64,000 nt of DNA. Origin: Woeseiaceae bacterium. GTDB taxonomy: Bacteria > Pseudomonadota > Gammaproteobacteria > Steroidobacterales > Woeseiaceae. The stretch is taken from the NCBI GenBank assembly GCA_028279985.1, contig JANQMR010000026.1, forward strand, positions 37,929 to 101,928, read 5' to 3'. The notes under the pieces were generated by a model. That model searched no databases, was not told the DNA's origin, and saw nothing but the letters and a program-made list of their open reading frames with translations. Position numbers and translations under genes: made by a program. Shown piece by piece: positions 26,232 to 34,625 of the stretch (positions within the stretch are counted from its first letter, which is position 1; each line of letters begins with the position of its first letter).

Positions 26232-27632
26232 TTACGGAGACGGGATGAGCAGATTACGGAAACGAACGTCCTCGCTCTGCACGAAGCCGCGGTCACTGCC
26301 GTTGACGTTGTACGCCGTGTAAAGCTGCATGTCGTCGGCCGGAAGGTTAACGGTAACCGTCAGCGCCAGACGGCCGTTGCTTCGCAGCGACTGCGGCAGT
26401 GCGGCACGCACCAGAGGCGCAATCGACAGCGTCGTGCCCGGACCAATGCTCGCGACCACGCCCAAAGAGGTCGTGGCGCCGAACTGATCGATGACGTCGA
26501 CGGTCACGTCACCCGTCTGGGTACCGCGGTTGGCCAGATACATGATCTGCGAGATGCTGGGGCCGTACGGCATGTACGGAACCAGTACCTGCGCGCCGTT
26601 CAGCGTCCAGGAACCGGCCGATTCGCCAGCGGCGAGGACCGTGCTGCCCGGCGAAGCGCCGAGCGTGGACGAGTAGTTGACCGTGACCGTGGCCGTGAAC
26701 GAGGTCGGCGCCAGTACGGCCGCCTCGCCCATCGGACCGACGTTCGGTCCAACATCGACCGTCAGCGTGTTGGAACCAGCACCGGTGGTGCAGGTGCCCG
26801 ACACGGTGTCGGAAGCGACGCTGTCGACCGTGCAGCCAGTGGATACGGCGAGAACGCCGGTTGCCGGCTGGACACCTGCTGTGACGGCGTCGGTATCGAA
26901 GATCCACGAGAAATCGCCTTCGACCTCCCAATCAACGTCAACCAGAGTCGCTGCTCCGTTGAAGCCGCTGCCACCATCGGTAATCGCAACGGTCAGCACA
27001 TCGGTCGTGCCGCCGACGAATGCCTCACGCCCGGTCTCGACGTCGATGACACCATCAAGGTCGGTGATGGTAACGGAGAACTGATCGTCAACCGTCAGGT
27101 AGTCGATGCTACGCAGGGCGCCGCCACCGGTGTCCAACGGCAGGCCGGCGTTGGTTTCGGCCGCGAAAGACACGGTCACGCCACCGGCCGCCTGTACGGC
27201 TTGTGCGTTGAAATCGAGAACGTCGGCAATTGCGACCGGAATGGTGACGCCAACGGTCGTGTCACTGGCCGGGCCGTCGAGCGCCGTGACGCGATAAACG
27301 GCCTCACCGCTGCTCGAGCTCAGCAGACCGAGGGTAATACCCTTTTCGTTCGCGGTACCGACGGCGGCAACCGTGATGCTGTTGGGCAGCGTAGAGTCGT
27401 CGAGCGCATCGCCGCTGAAGCTCAGCGTGATCACGTCGTCAACCGCATACTCCGCACCGAGTGCGACGCCAAGAGCGTCACCAGCGATCGTGTCGGTCGC
27501 GTCCGCCGTATTCAGCAACTCTTGCGAGTACGCCCGGCTGGCCGACGGACCGTCGATATCCGCAGCCATCAGCGCGGGACTGACCAGCAGCCCGACCGCA
27601 GCAGGGATGAGAGTCTTTCTAACCATCTTCAT
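26232..27632 (-). CDS. Putative S-layer-like secreted protein
   Basis: 466 residues from ATG 27632, preceded by GGAG at nine nucleotides. Residues 1-23 form a Sec signal peptide (MKMVRKTLIPAAVGLLVSPA, cleavage after LMA). The mature protein is rich in Ala, Val, Thr, Gly and Asp, very poor in Lys, and predicted mostly beta; a single Cys pair (STGCTVDS, SGTCTTG) could form a disulfide. The C-terminal part (VPYMPYGPSISQIMYLANRG, ending in AYNVNGSDRGFV) reminds me of S-layer proteins of marine gammaproteobacteria, which is recall rather than a computed match. It has no PEP-CTERM anchor. It lies next to a complete type II secretion operon, a likely export route. Confidence 0.55.
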   Translation of the reverse strand: MKMVRKTLIPAAVGLLVSPALMAADIDGPSASRAYSQELLNTADATDTIAGDALGVALGAEYAVDDVITLSFSGDALDDSTLPNSITVAAVGTANEKGITLGLLSSSSGEAVYRVTALDGPASDTTVGVTIPVAIADVLDFNAQAVQAAGGVTVSFAAETNAGLPLDTGGGALRSIDYLTVDDQFSVTITDLDGVIDVETGREAFVGGTTDVLTVAITDGGSGFNGAATLVDVDWEVEGDFSWIFDTDAVTAGVQPATGVLAVSTGCTVDSVASDTVSGTCTTGAGSNTLTVDVGPNVGPMGEAAVLAPTSFTATVTVNYSSTLGASPGSTVLAAGESAGSWTLNGAQVLVPYMPYGPSISQIMYLANRGTQTGDVTVDVIDQFGATTSLGVVASIGPGTTLSIAPLVRAALPQSLRSNGRLALTVTVNLPADDMQLYTAYNVNGSDRGFVQSEDVRFRNLLIPSP

Positions 27633-27746
27633 CGAAATTTTCTCCAAAAGTTTCCGGTTGAAGCCCGGGAGACATGTTCCTATTGCCCCGCGGTCCTCCC
27701 TTGGTTTGCAAACCACTCCCGGGCCGGAAGCCCAGAACACTTGCGG

Positions 27747-27774
27747 ATTGTAATGCGAGAATACTAAGAGTCAA
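27747..27774 (-). promoter_or_regulatory. Sigma-70 promoter of the surface-protein gene
   Basis: On the minus strand TTGACT (27769-27774), a 16-bp spacer and TACAAT (27747-27752): five of six matches in each box. A second -10, perfect TATAAT at 27778-27783, lies just upstream with only a weak -35. Transcription from the first would give a leader of about 108 nt before ATG 27632. The region is A+T-rich against a GC-rich background, in keeping with strong expression. Confidence 0.6.
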
Positions 27775-27886
27775 TGAATTATACGGGATTCTGGGCTTTT
27801 TTTAACTCATGACCACTCCTTAGTTAATACCCATGGGGGACTATCCAATACCCGGTGGGACTGTCGTTGTTTGGCGACAGCCGCAA

Positions 27887-30058
27887 TCAGTCATCGGACC
27901 TCGGCGGCTCGCCTTCCCCGCCTGGAACCGGCCTCCGTTGCTCCAGTTCGAGATGCCGCAGCGCACTGTCCAGGCGGTTCAGGATTCCGTCCCAACGGGT
28001 GGACTGGTCGATCACCTCGGGCGTGATCATGACGATCAGCTCGGTGCGCTCGGCATTCTGGGTGTCCGAGCGGAACAGCCGGCCCAGCCAGGGGATATCG
28101 CCGAGCCCGGGCACCTTGGCGACGTTGTCGGTACTGTTTTCGGCGATCAGCCCGCCCAGCAGCACGGTTTCACCGGAACGGGCCACCACCTCGGTGGTCA
28201 GGGATCGCTCGAAGATGGCCGGCGCTCCTTCCACCTCGGAGCCGCCGTCCACCGTGTTGGAGATGTCCTGTGTGATCTCCATGACGACCAGTCCCTGGGC
28301 GTTCAGCGTCGGCCGCACGGTCAGGTTAACGCCGGTTTTACGATACTGTACGCTCGTGATCTGGGTATCGGACTGTATCGGATCGAAAAACGTAGCGCCG
28401 ACGGTGGGGATGTCGTTACCCACCGAGATACTCGCGCTGACCCCATCGCGGACGACGATGTAAGGGCTGGACAACACGTTGACCAATCGATTCGTCGCGG
28501 AGAGCCGCGCGCGGATCGAACCGTCGTTACCCATGTTGGTGATGAAGGCCCCGTCGCTGGGCAAGCCGAGGCCGCCCGTGGTACCGCCGGAGGTTTCCGT
28601 GCCGTTGATGGCAAACTCGACGCCCATCGCGAATTCGTCGGTCAACACGACCTCGGCAATCGTCGCATCCAGCAGGATCTGGCGCGGCGCCGTATCGAGC
28701 CGACGGATCATCGGCAACAACGCCTGGTAGCGCGTGCCTGTGGTGTGAAATATCAAGGCATTAGAGCGCAAATCGACAGACATTGTGAGGTCTTCCGAAC
28801 GCACGGAAACCGTCGGCCGGGCCGGAGCCGCCGCGGTACGGCTGCTATAGTTTTCCCGCCTGGTCCTGAGCGCCGTGTCCACGGCGCTGCGCGCCTCCGG
28901 GCTGACCAGCGCCGAACGCGTGTCGCGCGGTTCCGATCCGGCGTCGGCAAGGCTTTCGCCCGGCATACCGAGCAAGGGCACCAGCGACTCGCCGAGTTCA
29001 TCGGCCCGGGCGTACCTTGGGGTGTAAACGAAGTATTGACGTTCGGCGCCCTGTGCCGGTCGATCGATCTGGCGTGCCCAGTAGTCCACGCGGTCCAGGA
29101 GCTGGCGCGTGGCGGCGAATACCGCGACCGCACCGATGGTTTCCAAGCTGACGAGCGCGACGCTGCCGCTGTTGACGCCCGCACCGACGCCGGCGGGCAC
29201 GCCCTCGACGCCGAGCAGCTCGACGATACGATCCATGAAATCGTCGGCGGAAATGTAGGTCAGCGAAACGAGACCGACGTAGCGTCCGCGCTGCGCAGGC
29301 TGGTCGAGCAGGCGTACGACGTCCAGGACCCGGAGAATCTCGAAGCGCTCACCGGTGACGAACAGCGCTCCCTGCTGGGTGTCGGCAACGACCTGGGCTT
29401 CGATCAGCCCGCGGATCGTGCGTTCGATACTCGCGCTGACGCCGTAACGTAGCGGAATGATCTGCATGATCGGGCCCGGCATGTCCGGCACGTCCTCCAC
29501 CCGAGAGCCGAGCCCGATGAATACGTTTCCTTTGCCGCGGCGATCCACCGGATGCAGGTAGAACACTCCATCCTTGAACGTCACGCCGATGTTGCGCCCC
29601 GCCAGAAGCTCGGTCGCAAGCGAAAAAAGCCTGCGGCTGCTGACAGCCTCCTGCAGATTCAGCGTGACCGGGGCTTCGAGATCGTCGAGCCCGTCCGAGA
29701 TCACGTAGTTCACGCCCAAGAGCTCACCGAAGGCATAATGCAGGAACTGCGCGAGCGGCATGTCTTCCACCGCTACGCGCAGCTCGTCACCCGCCGCGAA
29801 ACGATCCGACCAGTCCTGCTGTAACAGGCTCGACCCAGTGCGCGCCAACGGTCGCAACCGCTCGAGGCCGGCCCGCTCATCAGCCTGCGCTGCGTCACCG
29901 ACGGTCGGTTCCGCTGGCGCTTCATCCGGCGCGTGCTGCGTCGTCGTCGCCACGGGCGCGACCGGCACGTCGTAGACGTCGCCGCCTACCACGCAGCCCG
30001 AGAGGCCGATTAGCGAGCCCGCGAGTACGCAGGCAAATGTTCTATCCATCGTGTTCAC
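27887..30058 (-). CDS. gspD: Type II secretion secretin GspD
   Basis: Outer-membrane secretin, 723 residues. GTG 30058 overlaps the upstream stop by 4 bp; ATG 30049 is an alternative. A lipoprotein signal peptide ends in lipobox LSGC, so the secretin is probably lipidated. After a Pro/Ala-rich linker there are N-domain modules, then the secretin homology domain: FAMGVEFAINGTETSGGTTGG, SSPYIVVRDGVSASISVGNDIP, VNLTVRPTLNAQGLVVMEI, and the closing KVPGLGDIPWLGRLFRSDT / TELIVMITPEVI. Last gene of the gsp operon, in the position of xpsD of Xanthomonas. Confidence 0.93.
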   Translation of the reverse strand: MNTMDRTFACVLAGSLIGLSGCVVGGDVYDVPVAPVATTTQHAPDEAPAEPTVGDAAQADERAGLERLRPLARTGSSLLQQDWSDRFAAGDELRVAVEDMPLAQFLHYAFGELLGVNYVISDGLDDLEAPVTLNLQEAVSSRRLFSLATELLAGRNIGVTFKDGVFYLHPVDRRGKGNVFIGLGSRVEDVPDMPGPIMQIIPLRYGVSASIERTIRGLIEAQVVADTQQGALFVTGERFEILRVLDVVRLLDQPAQRGRYVGLVSLTYISADDFMDRIVELLGVEGVPAGVGAGVNSGSVALVSLETIGAVAVFAATRQLLDRVDYWARQIDRPAQGAERQYFVYTPRYARADELGESLVPLLGMPGESLADAGSEPRDTRSALVSPEARSAVDTALRTRRENYSSRTAAAPARPTVSVRSEDLTMSVDLRSNALIFHTTGTRYQALLPMIRRLDTAPRQILLDATIAEVVLTDEFAMGVEFAINGTETSGGTTGGLGLPSDGAFITNMGNDGSIRARLSATNRLVNVLSSPYIVVRDGVSASISVGNDIPTVGATFFDPIQSDTQITSVQYRKTGVNLTVRPTLNAQGLVVMEITQDISNTVDGGSEVEGAPAIFERSLTTEVVARSGETVLLGGLIAENSTDNVAKVPGLGDIPWLGRLFRSDTQNAERTELIVMITPEVIDQSTRWDGILNRLDSALRHLELEQRRPVPGGEGEPPRSDD

Positions 30059-30624
30059 TGTCGTTTATTGCCGTCATTGCTGGATCGTTGTCCGGGATCG
30101 TTAGAAATACCGCCGTCCGGCGCCATTGTATCGGCCGGATCGATGAACAGCGCCAGTCGAATCGTATTTTCTCCATCCGACAGGACGACACTGCTACCGT
30201 GGATGTCGACGACCCGCACGCCGTTTACCACCTCGCCCGCGGACAGGCGATGCGGCTCGACGGCCCCGCCGGCGCTGGGCCCGACGTCCAACACGGCAAA
30301 CGGCGGCCCGCCGTCGAAAACGCCGCGCAACACGAAACGCCAGCCGCCCAGTTTGCCGCGGTCGGGCACCGCAGCCCGCAATTCCGACACGCCATCGGGC
30401 TCCTCCGACAGCAGCGCAGAAGCCGGCGCCCCCGTCGGGAACCAATCCTGCAGTCGTTGCCTTGCTGCCGCAAGTGACAACGGCGGCGGCGGCAAAGCGG
30501 CCGGGTTGAGATCCGCGTCGCGGACTGCCGCCGAGCGCGGCACGTAAACCCGCTGGAAAAAATCCAGTGCCCCGACCAGCGCAAGCGCCGCGGCGACCAC
30601 GATGATCTGGCGCCGCGGGCTCAA
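30055..30624 (-). CDS. GspC/XpsN-like inner-membrane tether of the T2SS
   Basis: 189 residues: one N-terminal membrane helix (IIVVAAALALVGALDFFQRV), a Pro-rich linker, then one small beta domain (WRFVLRGVFDGGPPFAVLDV, GEVVNGVRVVDIHGSSVVLS) resembling the HR domain of GspC or the PilP fold. There is no PDZ or coiled-coil domain, so it is shorter than GspC of Vibrio or Klebsiella and closer in size and position to XpsN. It would link the inner-membrane assembly to the secretin. Overlaps gspM and gspD by 4 bp each. Confidence 0.7.
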   Translation of the reverse strand: MSPRRQIIVVAAALALVGALDFFQRVYVPRSAAVRDADLNPAALPPPPLSLAAARQRLQDWFPTGAPASALLSEEPDGVSELRAAVPDRGKLGGWRFVLRGVFDGGPPFAVLDVGPSAGGAVEPHRLSAGEVVNGVRVVDIHGSSVVLSDGENTIRLALFIDPADTMAPDGGISNDPGQRSSNDGNKRQ

Positions 30625-31169
30625 ACCGGCTCTCCGGTCCGATAATAGAGGTCAACTTCGAAGGTCGCGCTTGCCAGACCGGACATGCCGCTACCGCGCA
30701 GACTCACGACCAGCTCCCGCACGAATATGTTGGGTAACCCGGCTTCCAGCGCCACGTGCGCCTCGGCGACCTGACGCAGCGATCCATCGACTTGCAGCCG
30801 CAGGCGACCGAAGGCGAGCCCGGTGGCTTCCGACTGCCCGTCCAGCACCCATTCGAAAACCGTCAGCTCGAGGCCGGTGGACTCTACCGCCGCACGCACC
30901 TCCCGCTGCACGGCGAGGCGGTGCTCGCTGCCCGGCTTGGCCAGCGGCGCTCGCGAGGCGAGCGAGCGTACCGTCCCGGCCAGCGCTTCGCGGCGCGCCG
31001 CCAGCTCTGGTCCGGCTCCGGCAATCGCTTCGGCGCGATCGAGCTGACGGGTCACCGCGAACAAGCGATCGTGGACCTCGGCCTGGGCCTGCACCCAGGG
31101 AACGACGGCAAAACGCATGACGGCGAGCGCAAGCGCAAGACCGAGCAAGAGCCGGATGCGGTTAGTCAT
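30621..31169 (-). CDS. gspM: Type II secretion protein GspM
   Basis: 182 residues from ATG 31169. A short cytoplasmic start, one membrane helix (LLLGLALALAVMRFAVVPWV), then a helical and ferredoxin-like periplasmic part. Sequence conservation is low, as usual for GspM; the call relies on topology, size and position after gspL. It overlaps gspL by 8 bp and the GspC-like gene by 4 bp. GspM forms the inner-membrane platform with GspL and GspF. Confidence 0.75.
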   Translation of the reverse strand: MTNRIRLLLGLALALAVMRFAVVPWVQAQAEVHDRLFAVTRQLDRAEAIAGAGPELAARREALAGTVRSLASRAPLAKPGSEHRLAVQREVRAAVESTGLELTVFEWVLDGQSEATGLAFGRLRLQVDGSLRQVAEAHVALEAGLPNIFVRELVVSLRGSGMSGLASATFEVDLYYRTGEPV

Positions 31170-32289
31170 CGACAGCCTCCGACTCGGTCCGAGCGTCAGA
31201 CAGGACAAACGACAGCGCAAAGCTCTGCCGGCCGTTGCGGCCGGTTCTGACTGGCGCATCGAAGGCCGCGTCCTCGAATTCGTCGAGTTGTGCGAGCGCC
31301 AGCAGCACTTCCGCCGCGTCGGGGCTGTCTCCACGCAGACTGATTCGTTCCCCCTGCATCTCGACGCGGTTGATTGCCGCGCCGTTGGCAAGCGCCGACG
31401 CGATGCCGAGCCAGATCTGCTGGGTATCGACCCTGCCGTCCCATAACTCGATCAGGGCATCCTGCCGCGAAGCCAGTTCGCCGGCCTCGTTGTCGGCAAT
31501 CAGTCCCTGCTGCACCTCCGGGCCGAGCGCCAGCACCGCCCGATCGCGTTGGCCGAGCAGTGCCTGCAAGTAGACGGACGCAAACGCCAGATAACCGACC
31601 AGCATCAGGCCGGCCGTGACGGCAACCGGCTTTAAGGCCAAACCTGAAAATCCGAACGCCCGCGGCAGCGGGTTGCGGCACGCCCACCAGTCAGGCAGTG
31701 GCAGCGCAACCAGCGCACGGCGAAAACGGCTGAGCAGCGCGCCTGAACCACGCCATTCCTCCGGCGGTTGCTCAGGGTCCATGCCGGCCGCCATCGCAAC
31801 AAGTTGCCGGGCCTCGAGCACACCGCCTGCAGGCTGGCTCGGCCCGCCGTGAAACAGGTAATAACGATATCCCTGGCGCTCGACATCGACCCATTGTCCG
31901 CCCGTGAGCTGTGTCGCTAGCAGAGCGCTTTCCGGAACCACGAACAGGCTCCGCGGCAAGGACTCGAGAACGTCTCGATCCAGGCGATACAAGCGGACTT
32001 CGCGCCGATCGTCGTCGCGAATCGGTCCGATCAGACTAATCGTCGGCGGCTCACCCGCGAGTTCGCCCTGCAGGACTTTGCGCAGATCGCGGCGGCGCAA
32101 GGCCGGATACAGCTTGCGCCGCTCGCTGTAGTGCTCGCGGCCGAGCAATGCGACCAGCGGGTAACGGTCTGTCGGCCGGCCGGCCAGATCACGGCGCTCA
32201 GACGCCTGCCAGAGCACGTGGCGCAGGAGACGATCGGTGACGCCGTGAGCAATGCGATCGAGCAGTCCCTTGACCCCGTGCCTTGTCAC
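31162..32289 (-). CDS. gspL: Type II secretion protein GspL
   Basis: 375 residues from GTG 32289, which overlaps the gspK stop (GTGA). The cytoplasmic N-terminal half resembles the actin-like GspL/PilM fold and would bind GspE; one membrane helix lies near residue 230 (PVAVTAGLMLVGYLAFASVYL); the C-terminal periplasmic part contains a helical linker and a ferredoxin-like domain (INRVEMQGERISLRGDSPDA). The similarity to PilN in the C-terminal half is typical. The frame is open further upstream but that lies inside gspK. Confidence 0.78.
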   Translation of the reverse strand: MTRHGVKGLLDRIAHGVTDRLLRHVLWQASERRDLAGRPTDRYPLVALLGREHYSERRKLYPALRRRDLRKVLQGELAGEPPTISLIGPIRDDDRREVRLYRLDRDVLESLPRSLFVVPESALLATQLTGGQWVDVERQGYRYYLFHGGPSQPAGGVLEARQLVAMAAGMDPEQPPEEWRGSGALLSRFRRALVALPLPDWWACRNPLPRAFGFSGLALKPVAVTAGLMLVGYLAFASVYLQALLGQRDRAVLALGPEVQQGLIADNEAGELASRQDALIELWDGRVDTQQIWLGIASALANGAAINRVEMQGERISLRGDSPDAAEVLLALAQLDEFEDAAFDAPVRTGRNGRQSFALSFVLSDARTESEAVDD

Positions 32290-33149
32290 TTGGGGACCCC
32301 GCTGGTGAAGCGCTCGCGACTCCACAGATCGACGGGCCGCCCGCGATAAGGGAGAAAGCCCGCAATCAACCGTCGCCTCAACGCCACCCCTTTGTACTCT
32401 CCTTCGATCCGGATACCGAGGCCGGGACCCGTTATCGGCAATATGACGTCATCCGCCGATAGCCGCGCGATCTGCCACAAACGATTCTGGTCGAGTTCGC
32501 CCCGCCGCCGAGCGTCCAGCACGGCGTCCAGCACCGCCTCTCCCATGTGCAGTCGCAACAATGGAGCCGGCGCGGTCAGTGGATTGAAACCGGGCGTAGG
32601 ATACAAGGTCATCAGCTCAGCCAGTTGCCCGTACAGTTCCTCGTTAACGCCTGCAAGGAACCGAAATTCGCCAAAGTACTGCACCGGGCCACCAAAACCG
32701 CCACGCATCATAGCATCGCCCGCCCGGTCGACACCCAGCCACCGTCCGAGGCGTTCGGCGAGCTGCCTGGATTGCGCAGGCCCCACGCCGAGCACTGCGA
32801 GCAAGTTCTCGAAATCCGTGACGCCCCCAGTCGGCACCCTCATCAAGCCGGACTGGTCCTGAAGCGTGAATTGCAGGCCATCGACGTCGAAGGGTTGGCC
32901 GTGGAAGTTCCACGACGCCGCATACGGGTTGTTGCTGTCCGGCGCCGGAAGCAGCGGTTCGGTCAACAGCGTGTAGAACAACGCCGCTTCGCGGGAATGC
33001 AGATAAAGCGCCGCCTCGCTGCGATCCTGCATCGCCTGCGCCTTACGTACCTGCTCGGCGGCCGTCAACGACAACTGTGTCACCAACAGCAGGATGATGG
33101 CCGTGACGAACAGCACCTGCACCAATGCCACCCCTCGCTGTTTTGGCAT
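32286..33149 (-). CDS. gspK: Type II secretion minor pseudopilin GspK
   Basis: 287 residues from ATG 33149. Prepilin-type start MPKQRGVALVQVLFVTAIILL with cleavage after Gly6; as usual for GspK, the mature residue 5 is not Glu. The large alpha domain follows, with GLMRVPTGGVTDFENLLAVLGV and helix-hairpin-helix-like segments (ELYGQLAELMTLYPTPGFNP). GspK caps the pseudopilus tip with GspI and GspJ. Its start overlaps the gspJ stop by one base (TGATG). Confidence 0.88.
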   Translation of the reverse strand: MPKQRGVALVQVLFVTAIILLLVTQLSLTAAEQVRKAQAMQDRSEAALYLHSREAALFYTLLTEPLLPAPDSNNPYAASWNFHGQPFDVDGLQFTLQDQSGLMRVPTGGVTDFENLLAVLGVGPAQSRQLAERLGRWLGVDRAGDAMMRGGFGGPVQYFGEFRFLAGVNEELYGQLAELMTLYPTPGFNPLTAPAPLLRLHMGEAVLDAVLDARRRGELDQNRLWQIARLSADDVILPITGPGLGIRIEGEYKGVALRRRLIAGFLPYRGRPVDLWSRERFTSGVPK

Positions 33150-33826
33150 CACTCCGGCTCCGAATGGGCTACGGTCAGAAAGTCGATCCGTGCCGGCACG
33201 TCGAAAACCGTGGCATGGCCGCCGAAACGCAGCTCGATCTTCTCTGGATGATAGCGGCGCTGCATGCCATCGTATTCGTCGTACCACGATCGTGCATCGG
33301 TCAACGATTGCGCGACGACCGCGCGGGACGACAGATCGGCCCAGCCGAAGTATCGAAACGCCGGCATCGGAATGTCGCGGGCAACCACAAGACGGTGCCG
33401 AAACTGCATACGCTGATTTGCCCGCGCCAACAACACGCCGGCAAACGGGGCCTCTTCGTAGACGAGCCGCCACCCGCCGGTCTCGCCGGGTTCCCGAAAC
33501 ACGCGGATCAAAGCCGGCTCGCCGACGCCGAAGATCGGACTCATCGTGACCAGCGTCAAGCCTTCGTCGCGTCCGAGAAAATAGAATCCGGTCCTGCCTC
33601 GATCGTCGCGAACCACGTAGGGCAACGTGTCCTCAAGCGCCGCGGCCAACCACTCCAGCCGCTGATAGTCCGACTGCGCCGATTCGAAGCGGCCCAGGTG
33701 TCCGTCCCACTGGCGGATGAACAAGGCGTATGCATAGGTCCCGATGCCGATGACCAGCGACAGCACTGCCATGGCCACGATCATCTCGAGCAGGCTGAAG
33801 CCTTTCAGGGTGCGAGGGGTGACCAC
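33149..33826 (-). CDS. gspJ: Type II secretion minor pseudopilin GspJ
   Basis: 225 residues from GTG 33826, preceded by AGGAG at five nucleotides. The prepilin motif is KGFSLLEMIVAMAVLSLVIG, cleaved after the Gly with Glu5 present. A beta-rich globular domain follows (TGFYFLGRDEGLTLVTMSP, GGWRLVYEEAPFAGVLL). The gene starts inside the 3' end of gspI (22-bp overlap). Pseudopilus tip component with GspI and GspK. Confidence 0.88.
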   Translation of the reverse strand: MVTPRTLKGFSLLEMIVAMAVLSLVIGIGTYAYALFIRQWDGHLGRFESAQSDYQRLEWLAAALEDTLPYVVRDDRGRTGFYFLGRDEGLTLVTMSPIFGVGEPALIRVFREPGETGGWRLVYEEAPFAGVLLARANQRMQFRHRLVVARDIPMPAFRYFGWADLSSRAVVAQSLTDARSWYDEYDGMQRRYHPEKIELRFGGHATVFDVPARIDFLTVAHSEPE

Positions 33827-34233
33827 GCAAGCTCCTGGTAGAGAAAACGACTGGACTCGCCGTCCAGCTCGAGCTCGAGCTCGACATCGTAGAGCCGAAA
33901 CCTCGGCCCGTACTCGACGAAACTCGCGGCATCGGGATCGAATCGCGGCGGCGGCGCACCGAAACGGGCCGTCCTGGCGACATAACGGTATGCGACGCCA
34001 AACATGACGCCCTCGCCGCTGCGTTCCGGCGCCGGGTCGGCACGCAAGCTTTCGCGGATTGCCGGTGTAATCCATGGCAGCGGCGCGAGAAGCTCGGTTA
34101 CGCGTGCCGCGCGCTCACTCGCCGTCATTACGGTTCGTAGCGACAAGGTCGCCATCGCAAGCACCGTGAACAGGATCACGGCAGCAATCAGGACCTCGAC
34201 CAGCGTAAAGCCGAATTGCCGCTTCGGACTCAT
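33805..34233 (-). CDS. gspI: Type II secretion minor pseudopilin GspI
   Basis: 142 residues. Prepilin motif QFGFTLVEVLIAAVILFTVL with cleavage after Gly8 and conserved Glu5. A short globular domain follows. Starts at ATG 34233, overlapping the gspH stop by 4 bp, and overlaps gspJ by 22 bp at the other end. Part of the tightly packed minor-pseudopilin set H-I-J-K. Confidence 0.85.
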   Translation of the reverse strand: MSPKRQFGFTLVEVLIAAVILFTVLAMATLSLRTVMTASERAARVTELLAPLPWITPAIRESLRADPAPERSGEGVMFGVAYRYVARTARFGAPPPRFDPDAASFVEYGPRFRLYDVELELELDGESSRFLYQELAWSPLAP

Positions 34234-34625
34234 TCCGGAATTTCGGGTAACAAAACCAAGCTTCGTTGCCGATCACCTTGCGTCACTTCGATTCGCGCCC
34301 TGTCGGCAATGCCGTTCGGATTGATCGTGACGGTTTGGATCGGCGAAAAGAACAGGTGTTCGAACTCGACGAAACCCGCTTCCCCGTGGTCGGATTCCCA
34401 GCTCAAGCGCTGGCCGTCGGCGTAAAGAACCACGAAATCGCCGCGCAAGAACGCATCCAAGGACAAGCCTCCGACGTGCCGCTCGAGCGTCAGCCATTCC
34501 GACTGGGCCTGCGCTTTCTCGACCTGGGCGGAGCCCAGCGGCGCCACCAGAGCTATGACGGTTGAAAACAACGCCATAACCAGCAGGATCTCCAACAGCG
34601 TGAAACCCCGCACTCGCAGCGACAT
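34230..34625 (-). CDS. gspH: Type II secretion minor pseudopilin GspH
   Basis: 131 residues from ATG 34625, one base of overlap with the gspF stop (TGATG). Prepilin motif RVRGFTLLEILLVMALFSTV with Glu5. The globular domain is short and beta-rich (FVVLYADGQRLSWESDHGEA). GspH joins the major pseudopilin to the tip complex. Position between gspF and gspI supports the assignment. Confidence 0.85.
   Translation of the reverse strand: MSLRVRGFTLLEILLVMALFSTVIALVAPLGSAQVEKAQAQSEWLTLERHVGGLSLDAFLRGDFVVLYADGQRLSWESDHGEAGFVEFEHLFFSPIQTVTINPNGIADRARIEVTQGDRQRSLVLLPEIPE

Noticed and set aside
26232..27632. The surface protein as a PEP-CTERM exosortase substrate.
   Set aside because: The C-terminus ends RNLLIPSP with no PEP motif, hydrophobic helix or basic tail.
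27861..27880. CTGTCG/CGACAG hairpin after gspD as the terminator of the gsp operon.
   Set aside because: The stem is only 6 bp and no T-tract follows, so termination before the surface-protein promoter is not supported.
30055..31169. gspM and the GspC-like gene as one frameshifted gene.
   Set aside because: Each has its own membrane helix and proper start, joined by a normal 4-bp overlap, and the order matches XpsM-XpsN-XpsD.
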